Assembly (NCBI GenBank): GCA_037127315.1 | Contig: JBBBDQ010000421.1 | Coordinates: forward strand, 1,920,001 to 1,984,000 | DNA: 64,000 bases | Direction: 5' to 3' | Origin: Ascarosepion bandense | Lineage: Eukaryota > Mollusca > Cephalopoda > Sepiida > Sepiidae | Part shown: in pieces, positions 32,712 to 42,488 of the stretch | Numbering within the stretch: the stretch's first letter is position 1 | How the letters are laid out: every line of letters begins with the position of its first letter | Made by a program: the position numbers and the translations under genes | Notes under the pieces: model-generated | The model's database searches: none | Seen by the model: only the letters and a program-made list of their open reading frames with translations | What the model was told of the DNA's origin: nothing

Positions 32712-33535
32712 ATGTATTCATCTGCCGTAGTGTTTTCTGCTTTTGCATGCCTTGTACTCTTTCTTCTTTAATGTGGAGTTCTTATCCTCAATCCAGATTT
32801 TGTGAGCCCTGTGCATCTCGTTGATCAAATCCTGTGCCTCAACATTTTGATCATCAAACCAGTCCTGATTCTTACGAATAGGTAAGCCCAGAACTTCCAA
32901 TGCAGATGTGTGAATTACGTCGCGTAATGATTTCCATGAAGATTCAATATCATCAGTTATTTCAACAGAATCTAATGAATGATGAGCCGACAGTGCCGCT
33001 TGTTGACCGGTGCTCTTTAATTGAAGGACGTTAATTTGTTTGGGGACAGAGGAGCGTTTCATTCGTCTGTGTTGTAGATGCAACGTTGTTTTACTTCGGA
33101 GCAATGCATGGTCGGAAAGATAGCAACTTGTATGGAATGAACGAGTGATATGAAAGTCTTTAATGTCACGTCTTTTAGTGATGATGTAGTCAAGCAAGTG
33201 CCAATCCCTTGAACGAGGGTGCATCCATGTAGTCTTGTGGGAGTTTTCTGTTGGAAATCCGTGTTGGTAATACACAGGTTAAACTCCCTACAAAGTGACA
33301 ACAAAAGAAGACCATTATCATTCATACGACCAACACCATGATGACCCAAAACACCACCCCATGATGCGCTATTTACACCCACACGAGCATTAAAATCACC
33401 CATTAATACAAGTTTGTCCTTGTGTCGCACATTCGCAACATTCTCTCAGTTATTGGTAAAATTCATTTTTTTCTGGCTCTAGTCTGTCTAACGTGGGAGC
33501 ATAACAACTAATTAATATGACACGGGTATCGCATT
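32712..33535 (-). pseudogene. LINE-A endonuclease region, inverted relative to its RT
   Basis: On minus: RVILISCYAPTL near 33525, KLVLMGDFNARVG (33430-33059 frame), then in a second frame TWMHPRSRDWHLLDYIITKR (the DYI catalytic region), LSDHALL (the catalytic SDH) and KNQDWFDDQNVEAQDLINE. This is an APE-type endonuclease as in CFDP2-like LINE proteins. It runs opposite to the RT of the same element, which starts at 33530 on plus. That geometry suggests twin-priming inversion with loss of the intervening segment. Confidence 0.75.
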
Positions 33536-33692
33536 ATAGATTGAGGGTTAATACCTCAATACATGAGGTTTTTGTTGCTATCAAGCAAATTTCTTCAGGC
33601 AAACAATCTGGGAAAGACGCCTTACCTCCTGAGGTTTTTAAGTACGGTGGTCAGAAACTGGTGAAGGAGTTGCATAGTCTCTTTGTGAAGAT
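33530..33692 (+). pseudogene. LINE-A RT, N-terminal part before a LINE-B insertion
   Basis: SIHEVFVAIKQISSGKQSGK and DALPPEVFKYGGQKLVKELH precede the RT fingers. Coding continuity is broken at about 33692 by LINE-B and resumes at about 34987. Confidence 0.75.
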
Positions 33693-34986
33693 ATATCTAA
33701 GATATATCTATATATTTTGATATATCTAAAGCGTTCGACAGAGTTTGGCATGCTGGCCTTCTATGTAAACTGCGGAGCTATGGTATAACTGGACATTTGT
33801 TTGAACTAATCCAGTCATTCCTCTCTAACCGCACAATGAAGGTGGTATTAAACGGACATGCCTCACAGAACTACCATACAAACGCAGGTGTCCCCCAAGG
33901 CTCCATCTTAGGTCCTACACTCTTCCTGATATACATTAATGATCTCCCTGATTCCATAAGAGCCCAAATAGGTTTGTACACCGATGACACCACAGTTTAC
34001 TCTCGCCTCCTACAAAAATCTGGTGTAGGCGTCAAAGCTAACCTCGCAGCCGAGATTGAAAAAGACCTCCAATCCATATTGGACTGGGGTAAGAAATGGC
34101 TAGTAAATTTTAATGCTTCTAAAACGAAGCTACTCTCAATTAACCATCATCGACAATCTCACCTACCTCCCATTAGCATGAACCAGGCTTGCCTCCCAGA
34201 GAGTAAAACACTACGCCTCCTTGGTCTCACACTTTCAGCGGACCTCAAATGGAATGACTATATCGAATCCATTGCTAAATCCGCTGCTATGAAAGTCGGT
34301 TCTCTGTGTAGGGCCCGGAAGTTTTTTCCGTCTAAATCTATCCTGCATATTTATAAATCTACCATCCGCCCGTGCATTGAATACTGCTGCCATATCTGGT
34401 CGGGTGCCCCTGCTGTTCTCCTCGGGCTTCTCGATAAGGTTCAGAGGAGGGTCTGTAATGTGATAGATACCGACTTGGCAGACCGCCTGCAGTCTCTCTC
34501 CCACCGGCGCGACGTGGCTTCCTTGTGTCTCTTTTATAAATACTTTCACGGTTTCTGCTCCGATGAACTTAGATCACTAGTGCCCCCTAAATACGAATTT
34601 GAACGAGATACTAGATTAGCAACTAGATCCCACCCTTTTACAGTGAAACCGATAAAATGCAGCCGTAACTTCTACTCCAACAGTTTCTTTCCTCGCACTT
34701 CCCGACTTTGGAATTCTCTTCCAAATGATTGCTTCCCTGACGGCTACAATCTCCAGGAGTTTAAATGTAAGGTCAATCGACACCTCCTAACACACTAACC
34801 TGCTCCCATTCTATCAAACACTCTTCCCATCTGCCCAACCCTCATCCTCGCTATCCTTACTCATCTGTCACCTTCCTTCTGACATTCTTTATGTCTAACC
34901 ACTACTTCTCTTTACCTTCCCCTATGTAGCCCCATGCGCAATAGTGGCAGTGGAATGCCTTGCTTGGGGTGAGATGATTAAAAGAA
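33693..34986 (+). mobile_element. LINE-B copy 4, 5'-truncated, nested in LINE-A
   Basis: The best LINE-B copy. Continuous open frame from about 33719 (DISKAFDRVWHAGLLCK) to the stop at 34796: GVPQGSILGPTLFLIYINDL, the catalytic box YTDD near 33978 (A to T at the variable position), KWLVNFNASKTKLLS, STIRPCIEYCCHIWSGAP, SHRRDVASLCLFYKYFHG and NSFFPRTSRLWNSLP. The 3' UTR follows to GGGGTGAGATGATTAAAAG. The endonuclease and the RT fingers are absent. It shares orientation with the host LINE-A. A short AAGAT at both junctions may be the target duplication. Confidence 0.85.
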
Positions 34987-36689
34987 AAGATCTGGCTAAC
35001 TGGAAATGTCCCTTAGGATTTCAAAGATGCACTAATTCAACACCTGTATAAAAACAAGGGCAATAGGAACATCTGTGAGAACCATCGTGGCATCTCACTT
35101 TTATCAATTGCAGGGAAGATCTTGGCAAGGCTTATTCTCAACAGAATAAGCAAACACCTTGTTGACGATATTTACCCCGAATCTCAGTGCGGTTTCCGTG
35201 CTGGTCGTGGTACTGTCGATATGATCTTTTCCCTCCGCCAGGTTGCTGAGAAAGACCGAGAGAAGAACGAGGAGCTGTATATGGTTTTCATTGACACAGT
35301 TAACCGTGCAGCTCTCTGGAAGGTTTTGAAAAAGCTGGGAATACCGACAACATGCTGAATGTAATCATGTCTTTTCATGATGGAATGAAGGCATCTGTTG
35401 TTTCAAATGGGGAATCTTCAGAACCTTTCAATGTGACAAATGGTACCAAACAGGGTTGCGTAATGGCACCTGTGCTGTTTGTTTTGTTCTTTTCAGCTAT
35501 GCTGAAGTATGCTTTTGCTGATATTGGTGCAGGCGTAGAATTCAAATTCAGAACAAGTGGTTGTCTCTTCAACCAGCAGCGTTTCAAAGCTAAGACCCTT
35601 ATTCGACAAACTATCATTAGGGATCTTTTGTTTGCAGATGACGCTGCACTCTGTGCAACCTCTCAGGAGGAAGCGCAACTGCTTGTAGATGGGTTTTCCG
35701 CTGCTTGCAAGGTTTTTGGTCTGACAATCAGCATCAAGAAAACAGAGGTGATTCACCAACCTCGCCCCACACCAAAGCAAGTTCTGGGTGTAAACCAGCG
35801 GCCACCAGTACACAGCTTTCCTGATATACCAATCCGAGTAGATGGTAAAGATCTGAAATATGTGAAAAACTTTACCTATCTTGGAAGTAAGGTTAATTGG
35901 AATGCTTCTCTTGATGATGAAATCATTAATCGAATTGCGAAAGCAACTAGTTCTTTTGGGAAACTGCACCATCGGTTATGGGATGATAGGGGAATTAGCC
36001 TAAGGACTAAAGTACTTGTGTATAAAGCAGTTGTGCTAACGACGCTGCTTTATGGATCGGAATCATGGACAGTCTATCATAATCACAGCCAGAAGCTTGA
36101 TGTCTTCCACAAAAATTGCCTTAGAACAATTTGTGGTCTCACCCTAGGCAATCGGATGTCTAATGCGGACTTGTTCACGCGCTGCGGTATTAGCGGAATT
36201 GAAAGCTTTTTGATGCAATCACAGCTGCGTTGGGCAGGACATGTCTTACGTATGGAAGATGACCGGATACCAAAGCAAGTGATGTACGGTGAGCTCAGCA
36301 GTGGACGGCGGAATGTGGGTAGACCTCTGCTTCGCTTTAAGGATAAGCTGAAAATGAATTTGACATGTACAAATATCTCTCACCGTGATTTTGAACGAAT
36401 TGACTCTCAACGAAATGAATGGAGATCTGCCTGCCAGAGGGGCATTAAGCAGTTCTCTGAGACTGAGATTGATCAACTGCGCGTAAGACGTGAGAGAACC
36501 AAAGCATTTGCAAGTGTCCCAGCCGATCATTCGTGCAATCTTCCTTCTTGCCTCCATTGTGGGCTTGCTTGCAAGTCTCTTGCAGGACTCAGATGCCATT
36601 TACGATTGAGTAAGTGCAGGCATGCTACGTCGAATTGAACAGTTGTCTAGACCTCAGACGTCGAAATCGACGGGAGAGTCCATCATCAT
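34987..36689 (+). pseudogene. LINE-A RT and C-terminal zinc knuckle
   Basis: DFKDALIQHLYKNKGNRN, LSIAGKILARLILNRISKHL, PESQCGFRAGRGTVDMIFSL and then FID-TVNRAALWKV, where about six residues around the first catalytic Asp motif (normally FIDLTKAFD-like) are missing and a 1-nt loss causes a stop at 35356. The frame 35352-36638 (428 codons) then holds GTKQGCVMAPVLF, LLFADDAAL (catalytic FADD at about residue 95), YVKNFTYLGSKVN, LLYGSESWT, LRWAGHVLRMEDDRIPKQ and a C-terminal CLHCGLAC..LRCHLRLSKC zinc motif. The 3' end is a short CAT repeat near 36689. The clade was not determined. Confidence 0.85.
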
Positions 36690-36693
36690 ATAT

Positions 36694-36745
36694 ACAGGAT
36701 CTGACGAGCTGCGATAACATCAAAGGAGTGAAATATGTATTATCC
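36694..36745 (+). ncRNA. Family II hammerhead, 3' copy flanking LINE-A
   Basis: GGAT (36697), CTGACGA, GCTGC..GGAGT, GAAA, TATGTAT, T, ATCC (36745). Core and stem I are intact; stem II has one mismatch. Downstream sequence (CATTGTAATAATCGAAAATC) matches that beside the 32306 copy. Confidence 0.7.
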
Positions 36746-36764
36746 ATTGTAATAATCGAAAATC

Positions 36765-36768
<4 letters not shown>

Positions 36769-36860
<92 letters not shown>
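36769..36860. repeat. (TA)n then (GT)n
   Basis: TA at 36769-36810 and GT at 36811-36860. Confidence 0.95.
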
Positions 36861-36862
<2 letters not shown>

Positions 36863-37300
36863 CTGAGTGGTTAAAACGTTCGCTTTCTGACTATGAAACC
36901 CGGGTTCGAATCTCACCGTGGTAGATTTGTCAGGAAGGTACTTCTTGATGTTATCGGTCTGGAAAAGGCGATCCCAGTGTGTGGTACCTTTGGAAAGTGC
37001 CTGAAAACCATACCATGGATTGACCCAAGCCTTGTGGGTGAAATTAAGTAGACGGCTCCCGTTGAGGAGTCGTCGATGGTTGTGCTAGCTCGAAGTCACA
37101 AGTCATTGTGACCGAGAGTTTGAGTGTCCTGGTCTTGTTCAGACTGTTGTTCACGCTAGATAACGCGCTCTCTTCCAGAAACTGTAAGTTGCAGTAGAAA
37201 CCACAGGTGGGCTCTGTGGGTGTTGAACAAACAAAAGTTTGCCTAAGTAGGCGTCTAGCCACCCTGGTAGACGGGTATCCTCGAATACGAGTGGCCAACG
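36855..37300 (+). mobile_element. tRNA-derived SINE, family S8
   Basis: The head GTGTGGCTGAGTGGTTAAAA (box A) and CCCGGGTTCGAATCTCACCG (box B, 36899-36918) is a clear pol III promoter of tRNA origin. A moderately GC-rich body of about 370 nt follows, containing GGTACCTTTGGAAAGTGCC. The acceptor stem does not pair, so it is a SINE rather than a tRNA gene. The end before the ribozyme element is approximate. Confidence 0.7.
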
Positions 37301-37325
37301 ATTAATCTTGGGTAAAAAGCAATCA

Positions 37326-37384
37326 GCTGTCTAACCGTACTGATGAGCTGTGATACAGCGAAACAGATCTGTTTGCGGATGACT
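37326..37384 (+). ncRNA. Hammerhead ribozyme family I, intact
   Basis: CTGATGA, GCTGT-GAT-ACAGC, GAAAC, ACAGATCTGT and stem I CCGTA/TGCGG are intact. The residue 5' of the cut is T (CTGTT|TGCGG), permitted at H17. Confidence 0.85.
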
Positions 37385-37633
37385 ATTTACGCTCTCATAC
37401 CCTGATTGAGCACACTGGAAGAATGGTAAAATTTGAAAAACGGTAGCTACTCTGGCATCTACGCATCGTTCATTCAGCAATGAATTAGAATACTCTCAGC
37501 TATTGGGCGTGTATAATGATAATATGCATGCTAAAAAGTTTGCCTCCTTCTACCGAGAGCCCATAGCTCAGAGGTAGAATCGCCGACTGACGCCAATTCG
37601 GTCGGGTTTCAATCTTGGATAAAAAGTAATCGG

Positions 37634-37691
37634 CTGTCTAACCATACTGATGAGCTGTGATACAGCGAAACAGAGCTGTCTGCGGATGACT
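37634..37691 (+). ncRNA. Hammerhead ribozyme family I, intact core
   Basis: The core is intact. Stem III reads ACAGAGCTGT and stem I has ACCATA in place of ACCGTA, giving one mismatch. Confidence 0.8.
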
Positions 37692-37699
37692 ATATATAT

Positions 37700-38731
37700 A
37701 TAAATTTGGATATAAAGAAAAAATATATACATGTAAAAAACAGTATGAATAAAGATGAAAGGAAAACTTTTCCTTACTGATGCTATGGTATCAAGATAAA
37801 AGTAAAGATTTTATTTTGCAACAAGTATTTATAAACAGAAGTAAAAATATTGTTAAATTTTTAAAATGTTTAAATTTAAGAAGACTCTCAAATATTCTTC
37901 AAGCTAAGTAAAGCCAAACTATGGAGGACGCTAAGTGAAGGAAAAGGAGTAAATCTTGTTGAATGTTATTTTTTATTTGTTTACTTGTGCTTATTAATTT
38001 TTTAATGTAATTATTATTTATCATTTTATTTTAATTAGATACATTTTGCAGCGTATATCTACCGTTACAATATCTATATTTAGGATTCGACACGACACAC
38101 GATTAATCAGACACATGACACAGGAAATAAGAAACAACGATAACGTCAAGGTAATAAGAATAAACATGTACTGACAAATAATACAATTAATCGAGAGAAG
38201 CAAAGTAAACAGAAGGAGAAGGAGTGTTCTCCCTTAGACTGTTAAGGAAAGTCAAATGTTCAATGAAAGATTGATTGGAATAAAATTCTGAAAAGAAGAA
38301 TAATGTACATACAGTTCTTGAGTTCCCATTTGAATTTGTATAGGGTGCATATGCATGTGTGTGTAAGAAATAAATTCGCGCCAGTGGTTGCTCCCTATAT
38401 TCAGGCGGGTGTGTAGGAGCGAGAATTATATAGATGTCCCTCTACTACTTTGATAGCAGGGGTCTCGCTTGAGTTAGGAAACGCATGTCTTCACGATCGC
38501 TGGCCCACGATCGCGGCCTAACTTTCGTGCAACACGTGTGTACTTCCTTAAATGGACGCGCGGAATAAAAAAAATAGGATTTAACGTGAACACTGGATGA
38601 CCAGTCAAGATTACCAATCACTGCCAGTTAGCGTGTCTCGCGGATGAAAATACGCATGTTGTTTAAATGCCTAGGTGTGAAAGTGTGCACATAATAATAT
38701 TTAACATTACATGTTGGATAATGTGTATGTA
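37700..38731. other. No gene; GC-richer patch at 38390-38640
   Basis: The patch contains paired CACGATCGCTGG and CCCACGATCGCGG and may be an LTR or other unknown repeat; nothing decisive. Confidence 0.35.
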
Positions 38732-38796
38732 TATGTGGGTGTGAATGTGTGAACAGCACAGTTTATTCATGTATTTATTTTGAATAATTGATAAGG

Positions 38797-39102
38797 ATGT
38801 GCGTTGTGGTGTAGTGGATATCGGCTTCGAACAAGAAATCGGAGAGCTGAGTTCGAATTCCGGTTGAATTCCTTGCATTCACTTACGCGCAAATACCCTT
38901 GGGAAAGGTATTAATCCGTCTCTTTCCATCAGTTATGGGTTAAATAACAGGACAGATTGGGTTCTATAGCCTTGGTCGTCAACCAGTCTACCGCAGAAAG
39001 CAATGGCAACCTACTGAGGGATAATCGTCTCCCCAGTCAGTCATGTCTCTTTCGAGACATGATCGTCCAAGCGTTTATCACGTATGGCACTTAACTGACT
39101 GA
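38797..39102 (+). mobile_element. tRNA-derived SINE, family S1 (copy 3)
   Basis: Head GTTGTGGTGTAGTGGATATC (box A) and GAGTTCGAATTCCGG (box B), the conserved body (CAGGACAGATTGGGTTCTAT; CATGTCTCTTTCGAGACATG) and GGCACTTAACTGACTGA tail. One of the two best-preserved S1 units. Confidence 0.85.
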
Positions 39103-39160
39103 TATGTGGGTGTGAACAGCACAGTTTATTCATGTATTTATTTTGAATAATTGATAAGGG

Positions 39161-39465
39161 TGTGCGTTGTGGTGTAGTGGATATCGGCTTCGAACAAGAA
39201 ATCGGAGAGCTGAGTTCGAATTCCGGTTGAATTCCTTGCATTCACTTACGCGCAAATACCCTTGGGAAAGGTATTAATCCGTCTCTTTCCATCAGTTATG
39301 GGTTAAATAACAGGACAGATTGGGTTCTATAGCCTTGGTCGTCAACCAGTCTACCGCAGAAAGCAATGGCAACCTACTGAGGGATAATCGTCTCCCCAGT
39401 CAGTCATGTCTCTTTCGAGACATGATCGCCCAAGCGTTTATCACGTATGGCACTTAACTGACTGA
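39161..39465 (+). mobile_element. tRNA-derived SINE, family S1 (copy 4)
   Basis: Duplicate of the preceding SINE, differing at only a few positions (for example ATCGCC against ATCGTC). Confidence 0.85.
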
Positions 39466-39534
39466 TATGTGGGTGTGAATGTGTGAACAGCACAGTTTAT
39501 TCATGTATTTATTTTGAATAATTGATAGTCTTGT

Positions 39535-39892
39535 GCAAACCGTTTTCTTTTAAGTAAAAAAAAAAAAAAAAACAATGTATAATCCTGTATATTTTTGGAC
39601 TGGGTTATTTCTTTTCAAAAAAGAGATATTTGAAAAAAACCGAGGACGAAGAAATGATAACTGTACTTTAAATAACTTTCCGCTCATGCATGTTTGTTTC
39701 TCTTTTAGTAGGTGTAGCGTTCCTGAGATCGAGAGATATTCAAAACAGTTGAATAATTTCTGGAAACAAACTTACTGCTTCCGATTGAAGAAGGATATTG
39801 AGATTTTTTTTTTTTGGTCAGTTCAGCTTAAACACACTTGTTTGGATATATGTTTGAATCATATCTAAACTGTATCAAAAACCGCTTTTTCA
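39535..39892. other. No feature recognised
   Basis: A 97-codon open frame at 39575 has no recognisable domain. Confidence 0.45.
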
Positions 39893-40556
39893 TATTAAAA
39901 ATAACTTCGAATGAATGAAGACTTAGAGAAGACCATTCTTCTTTGAACCTTATGAGAACACTTCACAGACGCTAGAGAATCACAAACAAAGGACTGTACC
40001 AAATAACAATATTATAACAATATTATACCAAATAATATATATTATACCAAATAACAATATTATACCAAATAATAATATTAAAAATAACTTCGAATGAATG
40101 AAGACTTAGAGAAGACCATTCTTCTTTGAACCTTATGAGAACACTTCACAGACGCTAGAGAATCACAAACAAAGGACTGTACCAAATAACAATATTATAA
40201 CAATATTATACCAAATAATATATATTATACCAAATAACAATATTATACCAAATAATAATATTAAAAATAACTTCGAATGAATGAAGACTTAGAGAAGACC
40301 ATTCTTCTTTGAACCTTATGAGAACACTTCACAGACGCTAGAGAATCACAAACAAAGGACTGTACCAAATAACAATATTATAACAATATTATACCAAATA
40401 ATATATATTATACCAAATAACAATATTATACCAAATAATAATATTAAAAATAACTTCGAATGAATGAAGACTTAGAGAAGACCATTCTTCTTTGAACCTT
40501 ATGAGAACACTTCACAGACGCTAGAGAGTCACAAACAAAGGACTGTACCAAATAAC
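39893..40556. repeat. 183-bp tandem repeat, about 3.6 copies
   Basis: ATAACTTCGAATGAATGAAG starts at 39901, 40084, 40267 and 40450, exactly 183 bp apart. Units are essentially identical. The last unit is cut after CCAAATAACA, and each full unit contains an AT-rich CCAAATAATAT..ATTATACC segment. Confidence 0.95.
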
Positions 40557-40860
40557 AGAAACCAGATATCCAGAAGAATCTCAACAGCAGCAACAGCTAA
40601 AATGGATAGCACATATAGCTCCAAGCGAAAATAAGGACATAATAAAGATTTTGATGTTCCACATGTTTTTGATCAAAAGGTTAGGAAGGAAGCTCCCATC
40701 AATACAAAGGAAAGATTACGGTCGCTCAATGAAGGTAGAATATTTTTTTATAATGACATGGCTATTATTATTATTTTTTATAGAGTCGTCGGAAGAAGAT
40801 GATGATGAAAAAGAAGAGTGCCATGGAAAATATGTAAGATTATAAGAGGTACTTTTTGGA
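40557..40860 (+). other. Coding-like fragment of unknown origin
   Basis: The plus strand reads QQQQQLKWIAHIAPSENKDI, then IKILMFHMFLIKRLGRK and LPSIQRK, which looks like decayed protein sequence rather than chance, then breaks down. I do not recognise a family; a retroelement C-terminus is possible. It abuts the tandem repeat. Confidence 0.3.
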
Positions 40861-42086
40861 GGATGACGTTTCAATTTCCAACATGATATTGATCCTAAAA
40901 ACAAAAGTGTACTAATGGTAAACTGGAACAAAGCCAGCAAGGCTTGCAATTAGTTCGAACCCCTGAATTTAATACAAAATTTGCGGTCCAAACATAAAGT
41001 TAGGATTCATTCAAAACAATATTCAAAGGTTTGTAGAGTTAGGAAGAATTAATTTAAAAGAATGAAACAATATGTTGAAATACATTTGTATTTAATGTTA
41101 TTAACTACAGAAAACATTTTCTTAAAGTTATTAACCAAGGTTATGTCCCTGGCTATCAAATGAAGCATGAAGATAATTATTTTCGTGCCTATTGTGTTTC
41201 TGTTATGTTCATGACATTACTGCATTGAATGAAAAGCTTTTTGAAGTCGGTTATGAATATATATCCAACGCCTAATTTTATATCTGAACTTTTGTGTATA
41301 AAAATATATTCAGTTATTTGAAGAATTCATTATATTATTTGGAATGCAGTTGGTTGTAGCATGCGGAAAATTTGGCCCCTTACTCTAACGTTTCTGTGAA
41401 TTGAACTTTTGTTTCCAAAATATCAACCAATTTAAAATCTCCATGCTGCTGACACGCACGTTTAAAGAATTAACTACTCACTTTTGATGCTTATTGATTT
41501 TAGAATTCTTGCTTTCTTTCAGAAACTGTTGACTGATCTTAACTGAATTTGGACAAAATGAATATATCCCCTTTTATTTCGGAAAATACTTCAGCCGCTA
41601 ATATGGTATGTATAATCATTATTTGTTAATAAACTAGATTCAGGCTTAGAGGATTCTTGAGGATTCTCGAGCAAAAAAAAAAAAAAGAAAAAAAAAGAAA
41701 GAAAATTGTTGATACGGATGTTATTAAGTTACAGGACAAGATATTTACCGAAAGAGGAAAAAAATAATGTTCGCTGAACTACTATTTAAAAGTTCTACAA
41801 TATAATTGTATTGAACACTTTTTAATACAAATGTGCACTGGTCTAACCCTATTATTTTATTTGGTAACCTGTATTTATAAACAAAGTAACTTGAAGAAGT
41901 TTTCAAATTTTGCATTAGTAAAAGATCTAAAATATTCTAAAAGTTTACCAACAAGCATGGCTTCCCTAATTATTATTCTTAAAAGTGTTATATAATAAAA
42001 TCAGAGTAATTAATGAATTTTAAGACCGTTAGAATCTGCAGTCCCCAGTAGAAGAAATATATGTTTAAATTAATTTAAAAATCTCT
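40861..42086. other. No feature recognised
   Basis: A+T-rich; an A-rich patch at 41670-41703. Confidence 0.5.
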
Positions 42087-42095
42087 AATATCCTT

Positions 42096-42488
42096 TATCC
42101 GGTGAAAAGACACATCTTTGTCTTACGCCTCTTTCTAGCTTTGTAAATCGTTGCCTGTCCGTATGCAGGCCGTTTGCTGCCACTAGAGATTATTGATTAC
42201 TCTTATGGCTTTGCCGAAAATGTCGAGGCTGCCGAGCATCTCCATCAGTTCTTTGTGTCGTATCTTGTCGAATGCCTTCGAATGCATTTGTACCTATGTC
42301 AATGAAACATAGGTACAAATCTTCATTTGTATTGCTCTTTCGGAGAACATCCTAATTATGAATATGGCGTTCCTTGTTCCTGTGTCTTTGACGAACCCGC
42401 ACTGTTCCTGTGTCTTTGACGAACCCGCACTGTTCCTGCCCTATCTCTGGCCTGATTTTGCTTCTCGCTCTATTCATCAGGATTCTGA
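42096..42488 (-). pseudogene. LINE-C RT fingers/palm start, inverted segment
   Basis: Minus strand: LMVRILMNRARSKIRPEIG, QEQCGFVKDTGTRNAIFIIR, SERAIQMKICTYVS, FEKAFDKIRHKELMEMLGSL (catalytic Asp motif), WQQTACIRTGND and a CVFSPD end. It contains a 29-bp direct duplication (42380-42440, TGTTCCTGTGTCTTTGACGA repeated) and a 14-bp inverted repeat (42286-42320). Confidence 0.8.

Larger units (their letters stand above)
37302..37691 (+). mobile_element. Hammerhead-ribozyme SINE, copy 7, partial dimer
   Basis: The locus reads ribozyme, complete body (TATTTACGCTCTCATACCCT; GAATGGTAAAATTTGAAAAA; GCATCGTTCATTCAGCAATG; CCCATAGCTCAGAGGTAGAA; CGGGTTTCAATCTTGG) and second ribozyme. The two GATGAC boxes are 307 nt apart. 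The layout equals a read-through of a circular or tandem monomer. A short TA tail follows. Confidence 0.85.
38732..39530 (+). repeat. Tandem duplication of an S1 SINE with flank
   Basis: A unit of about 363-371 bp starting TATGTGGGTGTGAA occurs at 38732, 39103 and (partial) 39466. Units are almost identical apart from an 8-nt deletion in the second. Confidence 0.9.

Noticed and set aside
36855..36925. A functional tRNA gene
   Set aside because: Box A and box B are good, but acceptor and anticodon stems do not pair and a SINE body follows.
39893..40556. CRISPR array
   Set aside because: Contiguous 183-bp direct repeats without unique spacers, in an animal-type genome; a tandem repeat.
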